Assembly: GCF_002563925.1 (NCBI RefSeq)
Contig: NZ_PDJD01000001.1
Coordinates: 3,106,973-3,170,972, forward strand
From: Serinibacter salmoneus
Lineage (GTDB): Bacteria > Actinomycetota > Actinomycetes > Actinomycetales > Beutenbergiaceae
Reading direction: 5' to 3'
DNA: 64,000 nucleotides
This document shows positions 1-8,080 of this stretch, piece by piece (positions within the stretch are counted from its first letter, which is position 1; each line of letters starts with the position of its first letter). The notes beneath the pieces were generated by a model that ran no database searches, was not told the origin of the DNA, and saw only the letters and a program-made list of their open reading frames with translations. The translations under genes were made by a program, and so were the position numbers.

Positions 1-664
1 CGCTCGCGACCTGGGCGGGATCCGTGCCGTCGGTGACCAGGGTGACGGTGCCGACCGGAAGCGTTTCATCGGCGAAGCCCTCGGAGGCCCACGCGTTCAG
101 GTCCTGCGGGGTGGCGAGGGAGGCGCCGAGGCTTGCGCCGAGGCCAGTCGTGTCCTCCAGCAGCCCCACCAAACGGACGATCTCGCCCGGTCGGGCGCCC
201 TCCGCAGCGCTCCGCGAGGCGACCTCGTCGCCCAGGGCGACCCCGAGTCGCTCCGCGGTGCCGCGGGGCAGGGCGATCTCGCCGCTCGCCGTCGGGAGCT
301 TTCCCTCGGCGAGGGTAGCCGGGGACAATCGCGGGTTCGCGGCCGGGGCGTTGAGCAGCACGACCTCGCGCCCACCGCCGGCAGCGACCTCGCGCACCAC
401 GTTCTGCCAGGCGTAGGTCTCCGCCACCCCCGGTGTGTCAGCGAGCGCGGCGATGTCCTCACCGGTCAGGTCGTAGGAGGGGTCGGTGATCACGACGTCC
501 GGGTCGCCGAGGGAGGCGCCGGCGGCCGCCAACGCCGTGTCCTCGATGGCGTTGGTCGCCACGTAGGTGGCGGTGACGAAGCCGGTACCCAGGGCGATCG
601 CGATCCCGACGGCAACCAGGCGGCCGAGGTTGCGGCGCATCTGGGCACGAGTGAGGCGCCACAT
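1..664 (-). CDS. ABC transporter permease, MacB/FtsX type (3' end outside window)
   Basis: The reading frame starts at an ATG whose A is also the last base of the preceding ATPase stop codon (TGATG overlap) and stays open to the window edge, so about 221 N-terminal codons are visible. It begins MWRLTRAQMRRNLGRLVAVG, followed by one hydrophobic helix (about residues 15-35) and a long extracytoplasmic region with GDPDVVI and LPRGTAERLGVALGD segments, as in the MacB periplasmic core domain. By family knowledge it forms the membrane part of a lipoprotein or efflux type ABC exporter. The overlap with the ATPase gene implies translational coupling and a shared complex. Confidence 0.85.
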   Translation of the reverse strand, partial: MWRLTRAQMRRNLGRLVAVGIAIALGTGFVTATYVATNAIEDTALAAAGASLGDPDVVITDPSYDLTGEDIAALADTPGVAETYAWQNVVREVAAGGGREVVLLNAPAANPRLSPATLAEGKLPTASGEIALPRGTAERLGVALGDEVASRSAAEGARPGEIVRLVGLLEDTTGLGASLGASLATPQDLNAWASEGFADETLPVGTVTLVTDGTDPAQVAS

Positions 665-1518
665 CAGCGGGCCTCGAGGCTCGCGCCGTGCAGGATTTCT
701 GCGCCGCGCAGGCCGCCTGAGCTCCGCGGCGAGTCGGCACTGCGCAGGGCGTCCAGCGCGACCTGCACCCGCTCGGGGGTGGGGTCGCTGAGGTCACCGG
801 CGATACGCCCGTCGGCCACGAGCACCACGCGGTCGGCGTAGGAGGCGGCCTGCGCGTCGTGGGTGACCATCACCACCGTCTGACCGAGCTCGCGCACGCA
901 GGTGCGCAGGAAGGACAGCACCTCCGCGCCGGAGCGGGAGTCCAGGTTGCCGGTGGGTTCGTCGGCGAACACGACGTCGGGCTGGGTGAGCAGGGCGCGG
1001 GCGATCGCGACGCGCTGCTGCTGACCGCCGGAGAGCTCACTCGGTCGGTGGGTGAGGCGGTCCCGCAGGCCGAGCGTGGCCACGAGGCGGTCCAGCCAGG
1101 CACGGTGCTCCGCATTCATCCGGGCACCGGCGAGCTCCAGGGGCAGCGTGATGTTCTGCTCGGCCGTGAGCATCGGCAGCAGGTTGAACGCCTGGAACAC
1201 GAAGCCGACGCGTTCGCGGCGCAGCACGGTGAGGGCGTCGTCGTCCAGGGCGGTGAGGTCGGTCCCGCCCAGGTGCACGGTGCCGGAGGTCGCGGAGTCC
1301 AGGCCCGCGAGCAGGTGCAGCAGGGTGGACTTGCCCGAGCCGGAGGCGCCCATGATCGCGGTGAAGTGGCCGCGGTGCAGGGCGAGGCTGACGCCGTCCA
1401 GCGCGTGGACGGCGGTCTCGCCGCGTCCGTAGGTCTTGCGCAGGTCGCTGGCGGTGACGGCGGGGGACGGTGTCGTGGCCTGGATGGCGACCGGGTTCGA
1501 GGTCGGTGGTGTGGTCAT
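664..1518 (-). CDS. ABC transporter ATP-binding protein, MacB/LolD type
   Basis: Energises the neighbouring MacB-like permease. Counting from the ATG at 1518, it shows Walker A GASGSGKS (about 57-64), Q-loop FVFQAFNLLPM (about 107-117), ABC signature LSGGQQQRV (about 162-170) and Walker B VVFADEP (about 182-188) followed by TGNLD, the set typical of the MJ0796/LolD/MacB family. Length is about 284 residues. A GTG at 1563 would add 15 residues, but the family core begins near residue 20, so the ATG is preferred. The stop codon shares one base with the permease start, indicating an operon. The substrate is not evident. Confidence 0.9.
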   Translation of the reverse strand: MTTPPTSNPVAIQATTPSPAVTASDLRKTYGRGETAVHALDGVSLALHRGHFTAIMGASGSGKSTLLHLLAGLDSATSGTVHLGGTDLTALDDDALTVLRRERVGFVFQAFNLLPMLTAEQNITLPLELAGARMNAEHRAWLDRLVATLGLRDRLTHRPSELSGGQQQRVAIARALLTQPDVVFADEPTGNLDSRSGAEVLSFLRTCVRELGQTVVMVTHDAQAASYADRVVLVADGRIAGDLSDPTPERVQVALDALRSADSPRSSGGLRGAEILHGASLEAR

Positions 1519-1644
1519 GGTGTCGACGGTAGGAAGCGGGGCCTCGTCGGCGCGTCGTCCCACGGGTGCTCTTGGCCGCGGTGCGTCATCCCGTGGGTGG
1601 AGGCCGACCCCGAGGGCGGTCTCACCGCTGGCTGCAGGTGGGGC

Positions 1645-2994
1645 CTACCGGTCGGCGCCCAGCACCGCCCAGCCGTCTCCTCGGGAGCGCAGGTAGGTGG
1701 CGCCCCCGCGCGCGAGCATGAACGCGACGGCGAACGCGAGCCACAGCCACACCACGGCCTCGGCCTCGTGGCCGGCGCCCGTCGGGGCCCAGGCGCGCAC
1801 CATCCACAGGAACGGCAGGTAGGCGAGCAGGCTGATCACGCCCGCCCACGCGAGGAACCGGGCATCGCCCGCGCCGATGAGCACGCCGTCCAGCACGAAC
1901 ACCACCCCGGCCAGCGGCATCGCCACCGCGATCACGTACAGACCGGCAACCGCCGCCTCCCGCACCGCCTGATCGGGGGTGAACAGGCTCGCCAGCGGCC
2001 AGGCGAGTAGCGCGATCACGCCGCCCAGCAGGAGCCCTGCCAGGGCACCCCAGACCAGGGTGCGGCGCAGCACGATGCGGGCGCTCTCGCCGTCGGCCGC
2101 CCCGAGCGCCCGCCCGATCAGCGCCTGCGCGGCGATCGCCAGCGCATCCAGCGCGAACGCGGTGAACCCCCACATCGAGTTGATCACCTGGTGTGCGGCC
2201 AGCGGCACGGTCCCCAGGGAGGTGGCGGTGGCCACGGTGAGCAGGATGGCGATGCGCAGCGTGAGGGTGCGGATCAGCAGGGGTGCGCCCAGGCGCATGC
2301 CGGCCCCCAGGCCGCGCAGGTCGGGAGCGACGGGGATGCCGCGCCGTCGGGCACCGGACACCACGCGGGCGCCCAGATAGGCGCCCATCGCCAGCTGCAC
2401 GATCGCGGTGCCGGCGCCCGAGCCGCCGATGCCCCAGCCGAAACCGTAGATGAACAGGGCGTTCAGGCCGGCGTTCGCCACCGCGCCGATCGAGGCCACG
2501 TACAGGGGTGTGCGGGTGTCGAGCATGCCGCGCAGCACGCCGGTGGCGGCGAGCACCACGAGCATGCCGGGCATGCCGGGCAGGGAGGTGCGCAGGTAGG
2601 TGACGGCGTGGGCGGCCACCTCGCCCTGGCCGCCCATCGCGGTGATGGCCCAGGGGGCGACGGCGATGCCCACCATCGCGACCACCACGCCCAGGAGCAG
2701 GGCGAGCCAGACGCCGTCGATCCCGGCCCGCAGGGCGCGCTGCTCGTCGCCCGCGCCGAGCAGGCGACCCACGGCGGCGGTGGTGGAGTAGGCGAGGAAG
2801 ACGAACAGGCCCACCGCGGTGGTCAGCAGGGTGGAGGCCAGGGTGAGGCCCGCGAGCTGATCGGTGCCGAGGTGCCCCACGAGGGCGGAGTCGATCAGCA
2901 CGAACAGCGGCTCGGCGATCAGTGCGCCGAGGGCCGGTAGGGCGAGTGCGACGATCTGCCGGTCCAGGGTGCGGGTGGGCGGCGAACTCGTCAT
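1645..2994 (-). CDS. MATE family efflux transporter, DinF-like
   Basis: A 449-residue, twelve-helix integral membrane protein. The N-terminus carries RTLDRQIVALALPALGALIAEPLFVLIDSALVGHLGT (split motif: IVALALPALG then VDSALVGHLG-type helix 1), characteristic of the DinF branch of MATE transporters, which exchange cations for drugs or metabolites. The ATG at 2994 is chosen because the upstream continuation is low-complexity Arg/Pro sequence. A MATE gene directly upstream of dnaB is a common arrangement in Micrococcales (family knowledge). Substrate unknown. Confidence 0.88.
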   Translation of the reverse strand: MTSSPPTRTLDRQIVALALPALGALIAEPLFVLIDSALVGHLGTDQLAGLTLASTLLTTAVGLFVFLAYSTTAAVGRLLGAGDEQRALRAGIDGVWLALLLGVVVAMVGIAVAPWAITAMGGQGEVAAHAVTYLRTSLPGMPGMLVVLAATGVLRGMLDTRTPLYVASIGAVANAGLNALFIYGFGWGIGGSGAGTAIVQLAMGAYLGARVVSGARRRGIPVAPDLRGLGAGMRLGAPLLIRTLTLRIAILLTVATATSLGTVPLAAHQVINSMWGFTAFALDALAIAAQALIGRALGAADGESARIVLRRTLVWGALAGLLLGGVIALLAWPLASLFTPDQAVREAAVAGLYVIAVAMPLAGVVFVLDGVLIGAGDARFLAWAGVISLLAYLPFLWMVRAWAPTGAGHEAEAVVWLWLAFAVAFMLARGGATYLRSRGDGWAVLGADR

Positions 2995-3563
2995 GCCGAC
3001 ACTGTGACACGAGGGGCTGACGCCGCCACGCGGGCGACGCGGTCGAGGCCCGCGGGGACTCCTGGGGCGGGGCGGGCGTCCAGGACGTGTTGACAGCCGG
3101 GCGTCCCCTGTGGATCGGCGTGTCGCGGCGGTGGATTTGGCGCGCGTCGGCACCTGTGGTTATCCCCACAGCCATGATCGTTGCAATTCCAACGATCCTC
3201 GGCCGCTGTCCACAGGCGATCCACAGCCCTGTGAGTTCGGCCTGTGTGTCGTCCACATGTATCACCCGGAGTTGTCCCCAGGTTGTCCACAGACTGTGCA
3301 CACCCGCAGACGTGGGGCCGGATGTCAACCCGATCAGGCGGCACGCACCGCGGTGCACGGGCGCTCATGCGGCGGCTACCGTGACGCGGTGCTGCACGCA
3401 CGCGGGGCGCCACGCACGCGGTGTGCCCGGCGGTGCCCGATGCCGACTTGATCAGCGGGGGGCAGGATGTCGGACCTCCGTGATGACGTATCACCAGGCG
3501 GTGCAGGCGGCGGTGCTGGCGGCATGCAGGCGGCGGAGACGACGAGGGGTCGGGAGGCTCACG
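2995..3563. other. Intergenic region with DnaA-box cluster upstream of dnaB
   Basis: This 569-bp spacer has no convincing gene. It contains TTATCCCCA (3160-3168), CTGTCCACA (3206-3214), CGATCCACA (3217-3225), TCGTCCACA (3249-3257), TTGTCCCCA (3272-3280) and TTGTCCACA (3283-3291) on the plus strand, and CGATCCACA on the minus strand (3109-3117). The actinobacterial DnaA box is TTGTCCACA or TTATCCACA. The 3283 site is exact and the others differ at one or two positions. A 22-bp inverted repeat sits among them. The divergent promoters of the MATE gene and dnaB must also lie here. It could be a DnaA-responsive promoter or titration site; the chromosomal origin is normally next to dnaA, which is not in the window. 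Confidence 0.6.
3176..3197. promoter_or_regulatory. Inverted repeat in the dnaB upstream region
   Basis: GATCGTTG (3176-3183) and CAACGATC (3190-3197) are exact 8-bp arms around CAATTC. The site is noticeably more AT-rich than its surroundings and lies between DnaA-box-like 9-mers. It could be an operator for a dimeric regulator or an element of a DnaA-responsive region. No protein can be assigned. Confidence 0.45.
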
Positions 3564-4943
3564 GTGACGGCAACGAGCGAGGTCGAGGACCAGCGGTCCG
3601 GGATGTCCGAGCGCACCCCGCCGCATGACGTCGCGGCCGAGCAGAGCGTGCTCGGCGGGATGATGCTGTCCAAGGACGCGATCGCCGATGTGGTCGAGGT
3701 GATCCGCGGCAACGACTTCTACCGCCCGGCGCACGAGATGGTCTTCGACGCCGTGGTGGACCTGTATGGGCGCGGTCAGCCGACCGACGTAATCGCGGTG
3801 GCCGACGAGCTCGGCAAGCGCGGCGAGATCGGCCGGGTGGGCGGGCACGGCTACCTGCACACGTTGATCTCCTCGGTGCCCACGGCCGCGAACGCCGGCT
3901 ACTACGCGGGGATCGTGCGCGAGCGCGCCGTGCTGCGCAAGCTCGTGGAAGCGGGAACCCGCATCGCCCAGCTCGGTTACGCCACCGACGGCGGTGACGT
4001 GGACGACCTGGTGAACTCCGCGCAGTCGGAGATCTACGCGGTGACTGAGCGGCGCACCAGTGAGGACTACAAGCCGCTGAAGGACATCATCGTCGGCGCG
4101 ATGGACGAGATCCAGGCCGCCGTCTCCCGGGATGGCGAGTTCGTGGGCGTGCCCACCGGGTTCTCCGAGATGGACAGGCTCACCAACGGCCTGCACCCCG
4201 GGCAGATGATCGTGGTGGCCGCGCGCCCCGCGATGGGGAAGTCCACGATGGCGCTGGACGTGGTGCGCTCCGCCTCCATCCACCACAACATGACCTCGGC
4301 GGTCTTCTCCCTGGAGATGAGCGCCAATGAGATCGTCATGCGTATGCTCGCCGCCGAGGCGCAGGTGCCGCTGCAGCGCCTGCGGCAGGGGCCGATGGAG
4401 GATCGGGACTGGAACAAGCTCGCCGGCACGGTCAGCGCCATCTCCGAGGCGCCGCTGTTCATCGACGACTCTCCGAACATGTCGCTCATGGAGATCCGCG
4501 CCAAGTGCCGGCGCCTCAAGCAGCGCCACGACCTCAAGCTCGTGGTGATCGACTACCTGCAGTTGATGAGTTCCGGCAAGCGTGTGGAGTCCCGCCAGCA
4601 GGAGGTCTCGGAGTTCTCCCGCGCGATCAAGCTCCTCGCGAAGGAGCTCGAGGTGCCGGTGATCGCCGTCTCGCAGCTGAACCGTGGCGCCGAGCAGCGC
4701 ACCGACAAGCGCCCGCAGATCAGCGACCTTCGCGAATCCGGCTCGATCGAACAGGATGCTGACATGGTGATCCTGCTGCACCGCGACGAGGCCTACGACA
4801 AGGAGGTCCGCAAGGGCGAGGCGGACTTCATCGTGGCCAAGCACCGTAATGGCCCGACCGACAACATCACCGTGGCCTTCCAGGGCCACTACGCGCGCTT
4901 CGTCGACATGGCGCCGGAGAGCTCGGCAGGCGGCAGCTGGTAG
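3564..4943 (+). CDS. dnaB: Replicative DNA helicase DnaB
   Basis: Ring helicase of the replication fork. The N-terminal domain begins PPHDVAAEQSVLGGMMLSKD, followed by the linker and the RecA-like ATPase core with ARPAMGKST (Walker A, about residue 222), the VVIDYLQLM Walker B region (about 325) and the RGAEQRTDKRPQISDLRESG segment (split: NRGAEQR, PQISDLRESGSIEQDAD) that forms the arginine-finger area. No intein interrupts it; length is about 459 residues, normal for actinobacterial DnaB. The GTG at 3564 is chosen because GGGAGG lies 7 bases upstream; an ATG at 3603 has no comparable site. A DnaA-box-rich spacer precedes it. Confidence 0.95.
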   Translation: MTATSEVEDQRSGMSERTPPHDVAAEQSVLGGMMLSKDAIADVVEVIRGNDFYRPAHEMVFDAVVDLYGRGQPTDVIAVADELGKRGEIGRVGGHGYLHTLISSVPTAANAGYYAGIVRERAVLRKLVEAGTRIAQLGYATDGGDVDDLVNSAQSEIYAVTERRTSEDYKPLKDIIVGAMDEIQAAVSRDGEFVGVPTGFSEMDRLTNGLHPGQMIVVAARPAMGKSTMALDVVRSASIHHNMTSAVFSLEMSANEIVMRMLAAEAQVPLQRLRQGPMEDRDWNKLAGTVSAISEAPLFIDDSPNMSLMEIRAKCRRLKQRHDLKLVVIDYLQLMSSGKRVESRQQEVSEFSRAIKLLAKELEVPVIAVSQLNRGAEQRTDKRPQISDLRESGSIEQDADMVILLHRDEAYDKEVRKGEADFIVAKHRNGPTDNITVAFQGHYARFVDMAPESSAGGSW

Positions 4944-4988
4944 GGCTCGGGTCCGCACCCGCGCAGTTGGTCGACCGGTAGTCGGAAT

Positions 4989-5819
4989 ATGTCCCTGAAC
5001 GAGAAGCCAGAAAGTCAGTCAGGCTGCACGACACCGGAGCCTGCCGAGGAGCCTCTCAACGGGGGCGGGGTCAACCTCGTGACCCGCGTCGGCAACACGG
5101 TGCGGCGCCCGCTTCACCTGTGGACTCCCGCCGTGCACGCGCTGCTGAACCAGTTGCCCCGAGCAGGCTTCGACGGCGCACCCGCGGTGCACGGGGTGGA
5201 CGAGAAGGGACGCGAGGTTCTCGACTTCGTACCCGGAACCGTGGGTAACTACCCGCTCACCGAGGAAGTGCGGAGCGAAGCCGCTCTCCTGTCTGCGGGT
5301 CGACTTCTCCGTGCGTACCACGACGCTTCCGCCTGCGGCGTCGCTCAGCTACCCGAAGGTTGGCAGCTCCCGGCGCTCGAGCCCGTCGAGGTCATTTGCC
5401 ACTCCGACTTCGCTCCGTACAACTGCGTCTTCCGCGACGGTATCGCGGTGGCGATCATCGACTTCGACCTGGCCCGGCCGGGCCCCCGCGCCTGGGATCT
5501 CGCGTACGCGCTGTACCGCTTCGCGCCGCTCACTCGGCCGGGAAACACAGACGGGTTCGGTGACATCGCAGCGCAGGCCGACCGCGCGCGGCAGTTCCTG
5601 GACGCCTACGGCGCCTCCCAGGACCTGCGGGCCGCGGCGGTAGAGACGGTCGTCCCGCGCCTGCAGGCCCTTGTGGCCTTCATACAGGGCGCGGCAAGAG
5701 CGGGCGACCGGAACTTCGCTCGACACATCGCCGCTGGACATCTCGACCTCTACCTGGCTGATATCGCCTACATACTCGAGCACCGCGGGCTCCTCGACCG
5801 GGCGGTTCTCGGTCCCTGA
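4989..5819 (+). CDS. Aminoglycoside phosphotransferase (APH) family kinase
   Basis: A 276-residue protein kinase-like phosphotransferase. The Brenner-type catalytic loop is HSDFAPYN (about residues 138-145), followed by the metal-binding IDFDLARPGPRAWDLAY segment (about 157-173), with a C-terminal helical lobe. The N-lobe includes GGGVNLVTRVGNTVRRP, a degenerate nucleotide loop. The family includes antibiotic, choline and homoserine kinases, so the substrate cannot be named. It starts 45 bases after dnaB in the same direction. It is followed by a stretch of lower coding quality and a broken gene on the other strand, so it may mark the edge of an accessory segment. Confidence 0.8.
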   Translation: MSLNEKPESQSGCTTPEPAEEPLNGGGVNLVTRVGNTVRRPLHLWTPAVHALLNQLPRAGFDGAPAVHGVDEKGREVLDFVPGTVGNYPLTEEVRSEAALLSAGRLLRAYHDASACGVAQLPEGWQLPALEPVEVICHSDFAPYNCVFRDGIAVAIIDFDLARPGPRAWDLAYALYRFAPLTRPGNTDGFGDIAAQADRARQFLDAYGASQDLRAAAVETVVPRLQALVAFIQGAARAGDRNFARHIAAGHLDLYLADIAYILEHRGLLDRAVLGP

Positions 5820-6024
5820 CGTGGGCGCGAGCTGCAAGCAGCGCAGGAACGGCGTGGGGCGAGTATCGCCGACGGCAGCGGCAGCGGCTCGCGCGGGGCG
5901 ACCTGCGCCGCTGGTCGCGACTGGGTACGGCGGTCCCGAGCGTCGGCTGACCACCGTCGGCATCGCGTGGAAGGCCAGGAGACCAGGTCGAGAGCGCAGT
6001 GCTCGCAAATGGTTCGGCGTCGGG
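5820..6024. other. Intergenic remnant, no feature recognised
   Basis: This 205-bp stretch lies between the convergent ends of the APH gene and the interrupted gene at 6025-6729. Reading frames exist on both strands but show no domain, no ribosome-binding site and no sensible hydrophobic pattern. I see no terminator hairpin or repeat here. Confidence 0.4.
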
Positions 6025-6729
6025 TCAGTTCGGCTGCATTCGAGACGCTTGCGAGGGCGTGTCGGCAGCGACTACCTGAACCGTCAACAGAGGAAGTCCG
6101 GCGGGCACCTCCGACGCCGCGCGAGCGAGTTGCGGTGTGATCCGTTGGATCCACACCGGGGGGTGCAGGCTCCATCCGACGGCTTGCAGCACTCCCTCCT
6201 GCTCTGCGATGTCGCAGAACCGACGCAGCGCGGTCTAGCTGGACAGCGCGAACGGAGGGTCGCGCAGTACGAGCACGTCTCCATAGTGCGGCGCCAGCAC
6301 AGTTCGCGCCTGAGAGTGGTCAAAGCAGGTGACCTCGACGGCGTCGTCGGTCACGTTGATGTCGAGGACATCGAGGCCCAACTCAACGATCGTAGGAGGG
6401 TTGCTCTCCGACCATGTCCTCCACAGCTCTGCCCGGCGCTGGGGAGTGGGGCTCGTCCGGAGGTCGGGAGGCTTCCTCAGGTCCGGATCGTCAGGGACAC
6501 AGTGATCCACGCGGATGCCCTTGGCCGCCCCGTGCCAGACTCCGTACACCCGCACGTACGTCCCGATTGCGCGCGCCGGCAGGTCGAGAAGGTGTGGAGA
6601 CGATGGCCAGTCGACCTCGGGTTGCCCGGTGTACTCATCGGCGGGGGTCAGGACTACCCCGCTTGCGTGAGCAGAGGCATAGCCCCGGCTCGTGACACGT
6701 TCGCCGTCACGGACAGGGTCAAGTCGCAT
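6025..6729 (-). pseudogene. Unknown gene interrupted by an in-frame amber codon
   Basis: From ATG 6729 the frame encodes 164 residues and stops at TAG 6235-6237. The same frame then continues for 69 codons (TALRRFCDIAEQEGVLQAVG ... SRMQPN) to TGA 6025-6027, with equally strong G/C third positions and protein-like composition (helix RFCDIAEQEGVLQAVGW, segment HPPVWIQRITPQLARAA). This is seen directly. The inference is a nonsense change, possibly TGG to TAG, in an originally 234-residue protein, although a sequencing error is also possible. The family is not recognised; the first part contains YVRVYGVWHGAAKG and LDVLDINVTDDAVEV. No membrane segment or signal peptide is visible. Confidence 0.6.
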
Positions 6730-6831
6730 GGGTTGCCAGGTCAGCGGTGGTCATGGCATCCGATCCTCGGCTGCCTTCTCCCGCAGGCGGACTGAGGGTG
6801 CAGGCCACAGAGGCGGCGCTCGCCGCAGGCC

Positions 6832-7230
6832 TCAGTCCGTGACCGGGTCGAGTACCGGGTACCCGAGTGCGAGGGCTGCGGTCCTCAGGTTCGCGTCATG
6901 GGTGACGACGGTGGCATCCAGGCCCGCGGCGATCACCGATCCGAGGTGGATCGAATCGAGCGTCTTGACGTGCGGCTCGATCGCCTCAGCGGCGGCCAGG
7001 ACCCCGTCGGTGATCGGCACCAGCGCGAGCACGTCGAGGAGCTCGTCTCGGTGTGAGACGGCAAGCCCCTCCCTGCGAAGCACCCGCGTGAGTTCAGTGC
7101 GCAGCAGTCGGGAGGAGACGAGCTGATGCTGCTCACTGGCCGTGACGGCGTCGATCCAGGCGGCGGCACTGGCCGAGTGCCCCAGAAGCGCCCGCAGGGC
7201 CACGGAGGTGTCGAGGTAGTAGAGGGTCAC
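6832..7230 (-). CDS. vapC: PIN-domain toxin (VapC-like)
   Basis: A 132-residue predicted Mg-dependent ribonuclease toxin. It starts with VTLYYLDTSVALRALLG, with the first catalytic Asp at residue 7, Glu46 in LLRTELTRV, Asp92 in LDSIHLG and Asp112 in VTHDANL, completing the PIN acidic quartet. The GTG start at 7230 overlaps the antitoxin stop by 4 bases (GTGA), so the toxin depends on antitoxin translation. Typical VapC length. Natural RNA target unknown. Confidence 0.9.
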   Translation of the reverse strand: MTLYYLDTSVALRALLGHSASAAAWIDAVTASEQHQLVSSRLLRTELTRVLRREGLAVSHRDELLDVLALVPITDGVLAAAEAIEPHVKTLDSIHLGSVIAAGLDATVVTHDANLRTAALALGYPVLDPVTD

Positions 7231-7475
7231 CGGTCGCGCTCGTCGGCCAGCAGTTCCTCGATGCTCACCGCCGAGCGGAGCGAATGGCGCTCGATCGCAG
7301 CGAGGTGCGTGCCGCCGCTGCGCTTCGGGGGCAGCAGGGGGATCGCCGGCTCCCGGGGGACGATCCACGCGATCTCCCGGTCGTGTCGGGTGACCCGGTA
7401 CACCTCGCCGGCCTCGACCTCCGCCAGCATCGCCGTTGGATTCTGGCGCAACTGACCCACGGTGATCGTCTTCAT
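7227..7475 (-). CDS. Phd/YefM-type antitoxin
   Basis: An 82-residue partner of the adjacent PIN toxin. The N-terminus MKTITVGQLRQNPTAMLAEV matches the Phd/YefM DNA-binding dimerisation domain, and the middle has YRVTRHDREIAWIVP as in Phd antitoxins. The acidic tail (SIEELLADERDR) would occupy the toxin active site. It is first in the operon and is expected to repress its own promoter, which should lie between 7476 and 7521. Confidence 0.88.
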   Translation of the reverse strand: MKTITVGQLRQNPTAMLAEVEAGEVYRVTRHDREIAWIVPREPAIPLLPPKRSGGTHLAAIERHSLRSAVSIEELLADERDR

Positions 7476-7521
7476 CGCTCCAGAGTACTGCGAGATGTCT
7501 ACGGATGTCTACGATTCGGTT

Positions 7522-8016
7522 CTACGGCAGTGCCACCGGCTCCCGCGGGGTGACCTGCGCCGTCGGCCCCTCGGTGCTCTCGACCCTGGCCCGCGGCCAG
7601 GTCCACGCCGCGCGCAGCGCGTAGCCCAGGAGCAGCAGCTCGAGTCCGATCGAGAGGCCGTAGAACCCGGCCCACGCCCAGGACTCCCCGACGGCGTTGA
7701 ACACCGTGACCGGCACGTACAGCGCCGCGACCACCAGCGTGGTGGTGCGCGCGGCCCGGGCCGGGAGCGCCACGGAGGCCGCGATCATCATCGCCGGGAC
7801 GGCGACCAGCGCCAGGAACCCGGTCAGCAGCGCCGGCGAGATGGCGAACTCGAAGACGACGCCGCGGCCGATGTCCTCCACGGTGCCGGGCTTGTAGAGG
7901 TGGTAGTAGTCCACGTAGAGGTACAGGAACATCAGGCTCGCCCATGCGGCGGCGAGCCTCAGCCGCACGGGGACGGGGCGATCCTCCAGTGGGGTGGATG
8001 GGGCGTTCGTGCTCAT
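7522..8016 (-). CDS. DUF6326-like integral membrane protein
   Basis: A 164-residue protein with four predicted membrane helices: AAWASLMFLYLYVDYYHLYK region (about 25-44), ISPALLTGFLALVAVPAMMI, TLVVAALYVPVTVFNAVG and FYGLSIGLELLLLGYAL. The FLYLYVDYYHLYKPG motif after the first helix is typical of the DUF6326 family as I recall it. Function unknown. It lies 65 bases downstream of the reductase gene on the same strand and may be co-transcribed with it under the TetR regulator. Confidence 0.65.
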   Translation of the reverse strand: MSTNAPSTPLEDRPVPVRLRLAAAWASLMFLYLYVDYYHLYKPGTVEDIGRGVVFEFAISPALLTGFLALVAVPAMMIAASVALPARAARTTTLVVAALYVPVTVFNAVGESWAWAGFYGLSIGLELLLLGYALRAAWTWPRARVESTEGPTAQVTPREPVALP

Positions 8017-8080
8017 GATGGTCTCCTTCGGTTGGGTGCTGCCCTCGCCACGGCGGCGAGGGCCATAGTTCTGATGGCGG

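Noticed and set aside
3109-3291. Chromosomal oriC
   Set aside because: The boxes are mostly imperfect, and dnaA/dnaN, which flank oriC in actinobacteria, are not in the window. Kept only as a DnaA-box cluster.
1622-3358. Long minus-strand frame through the MATE gene
   Set aside because: Arg/Pro/Gly-rich shadow with no hydrophobic pattern; the MATE frame fits perfectly.
3395-3422. CACGCACGCGG direct repeats before dnaB
   Set aside because: Two short copies in GC-rich sequence; too little to distinguish from chance.
4505-4762. Small plus-strand frame inside dnaB
   Set aside because: Lies wholly inside dnaB in another frame with no ribosome site.
5671-6795. Long plus-strand open frame across the APH end and the interrupted gene
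   Set aside because: It overlaps the APH gene in another frame, is Arg/Gly/Val-rich without domains and has no ribosome site. The minus-strand frame explains the sequence better.
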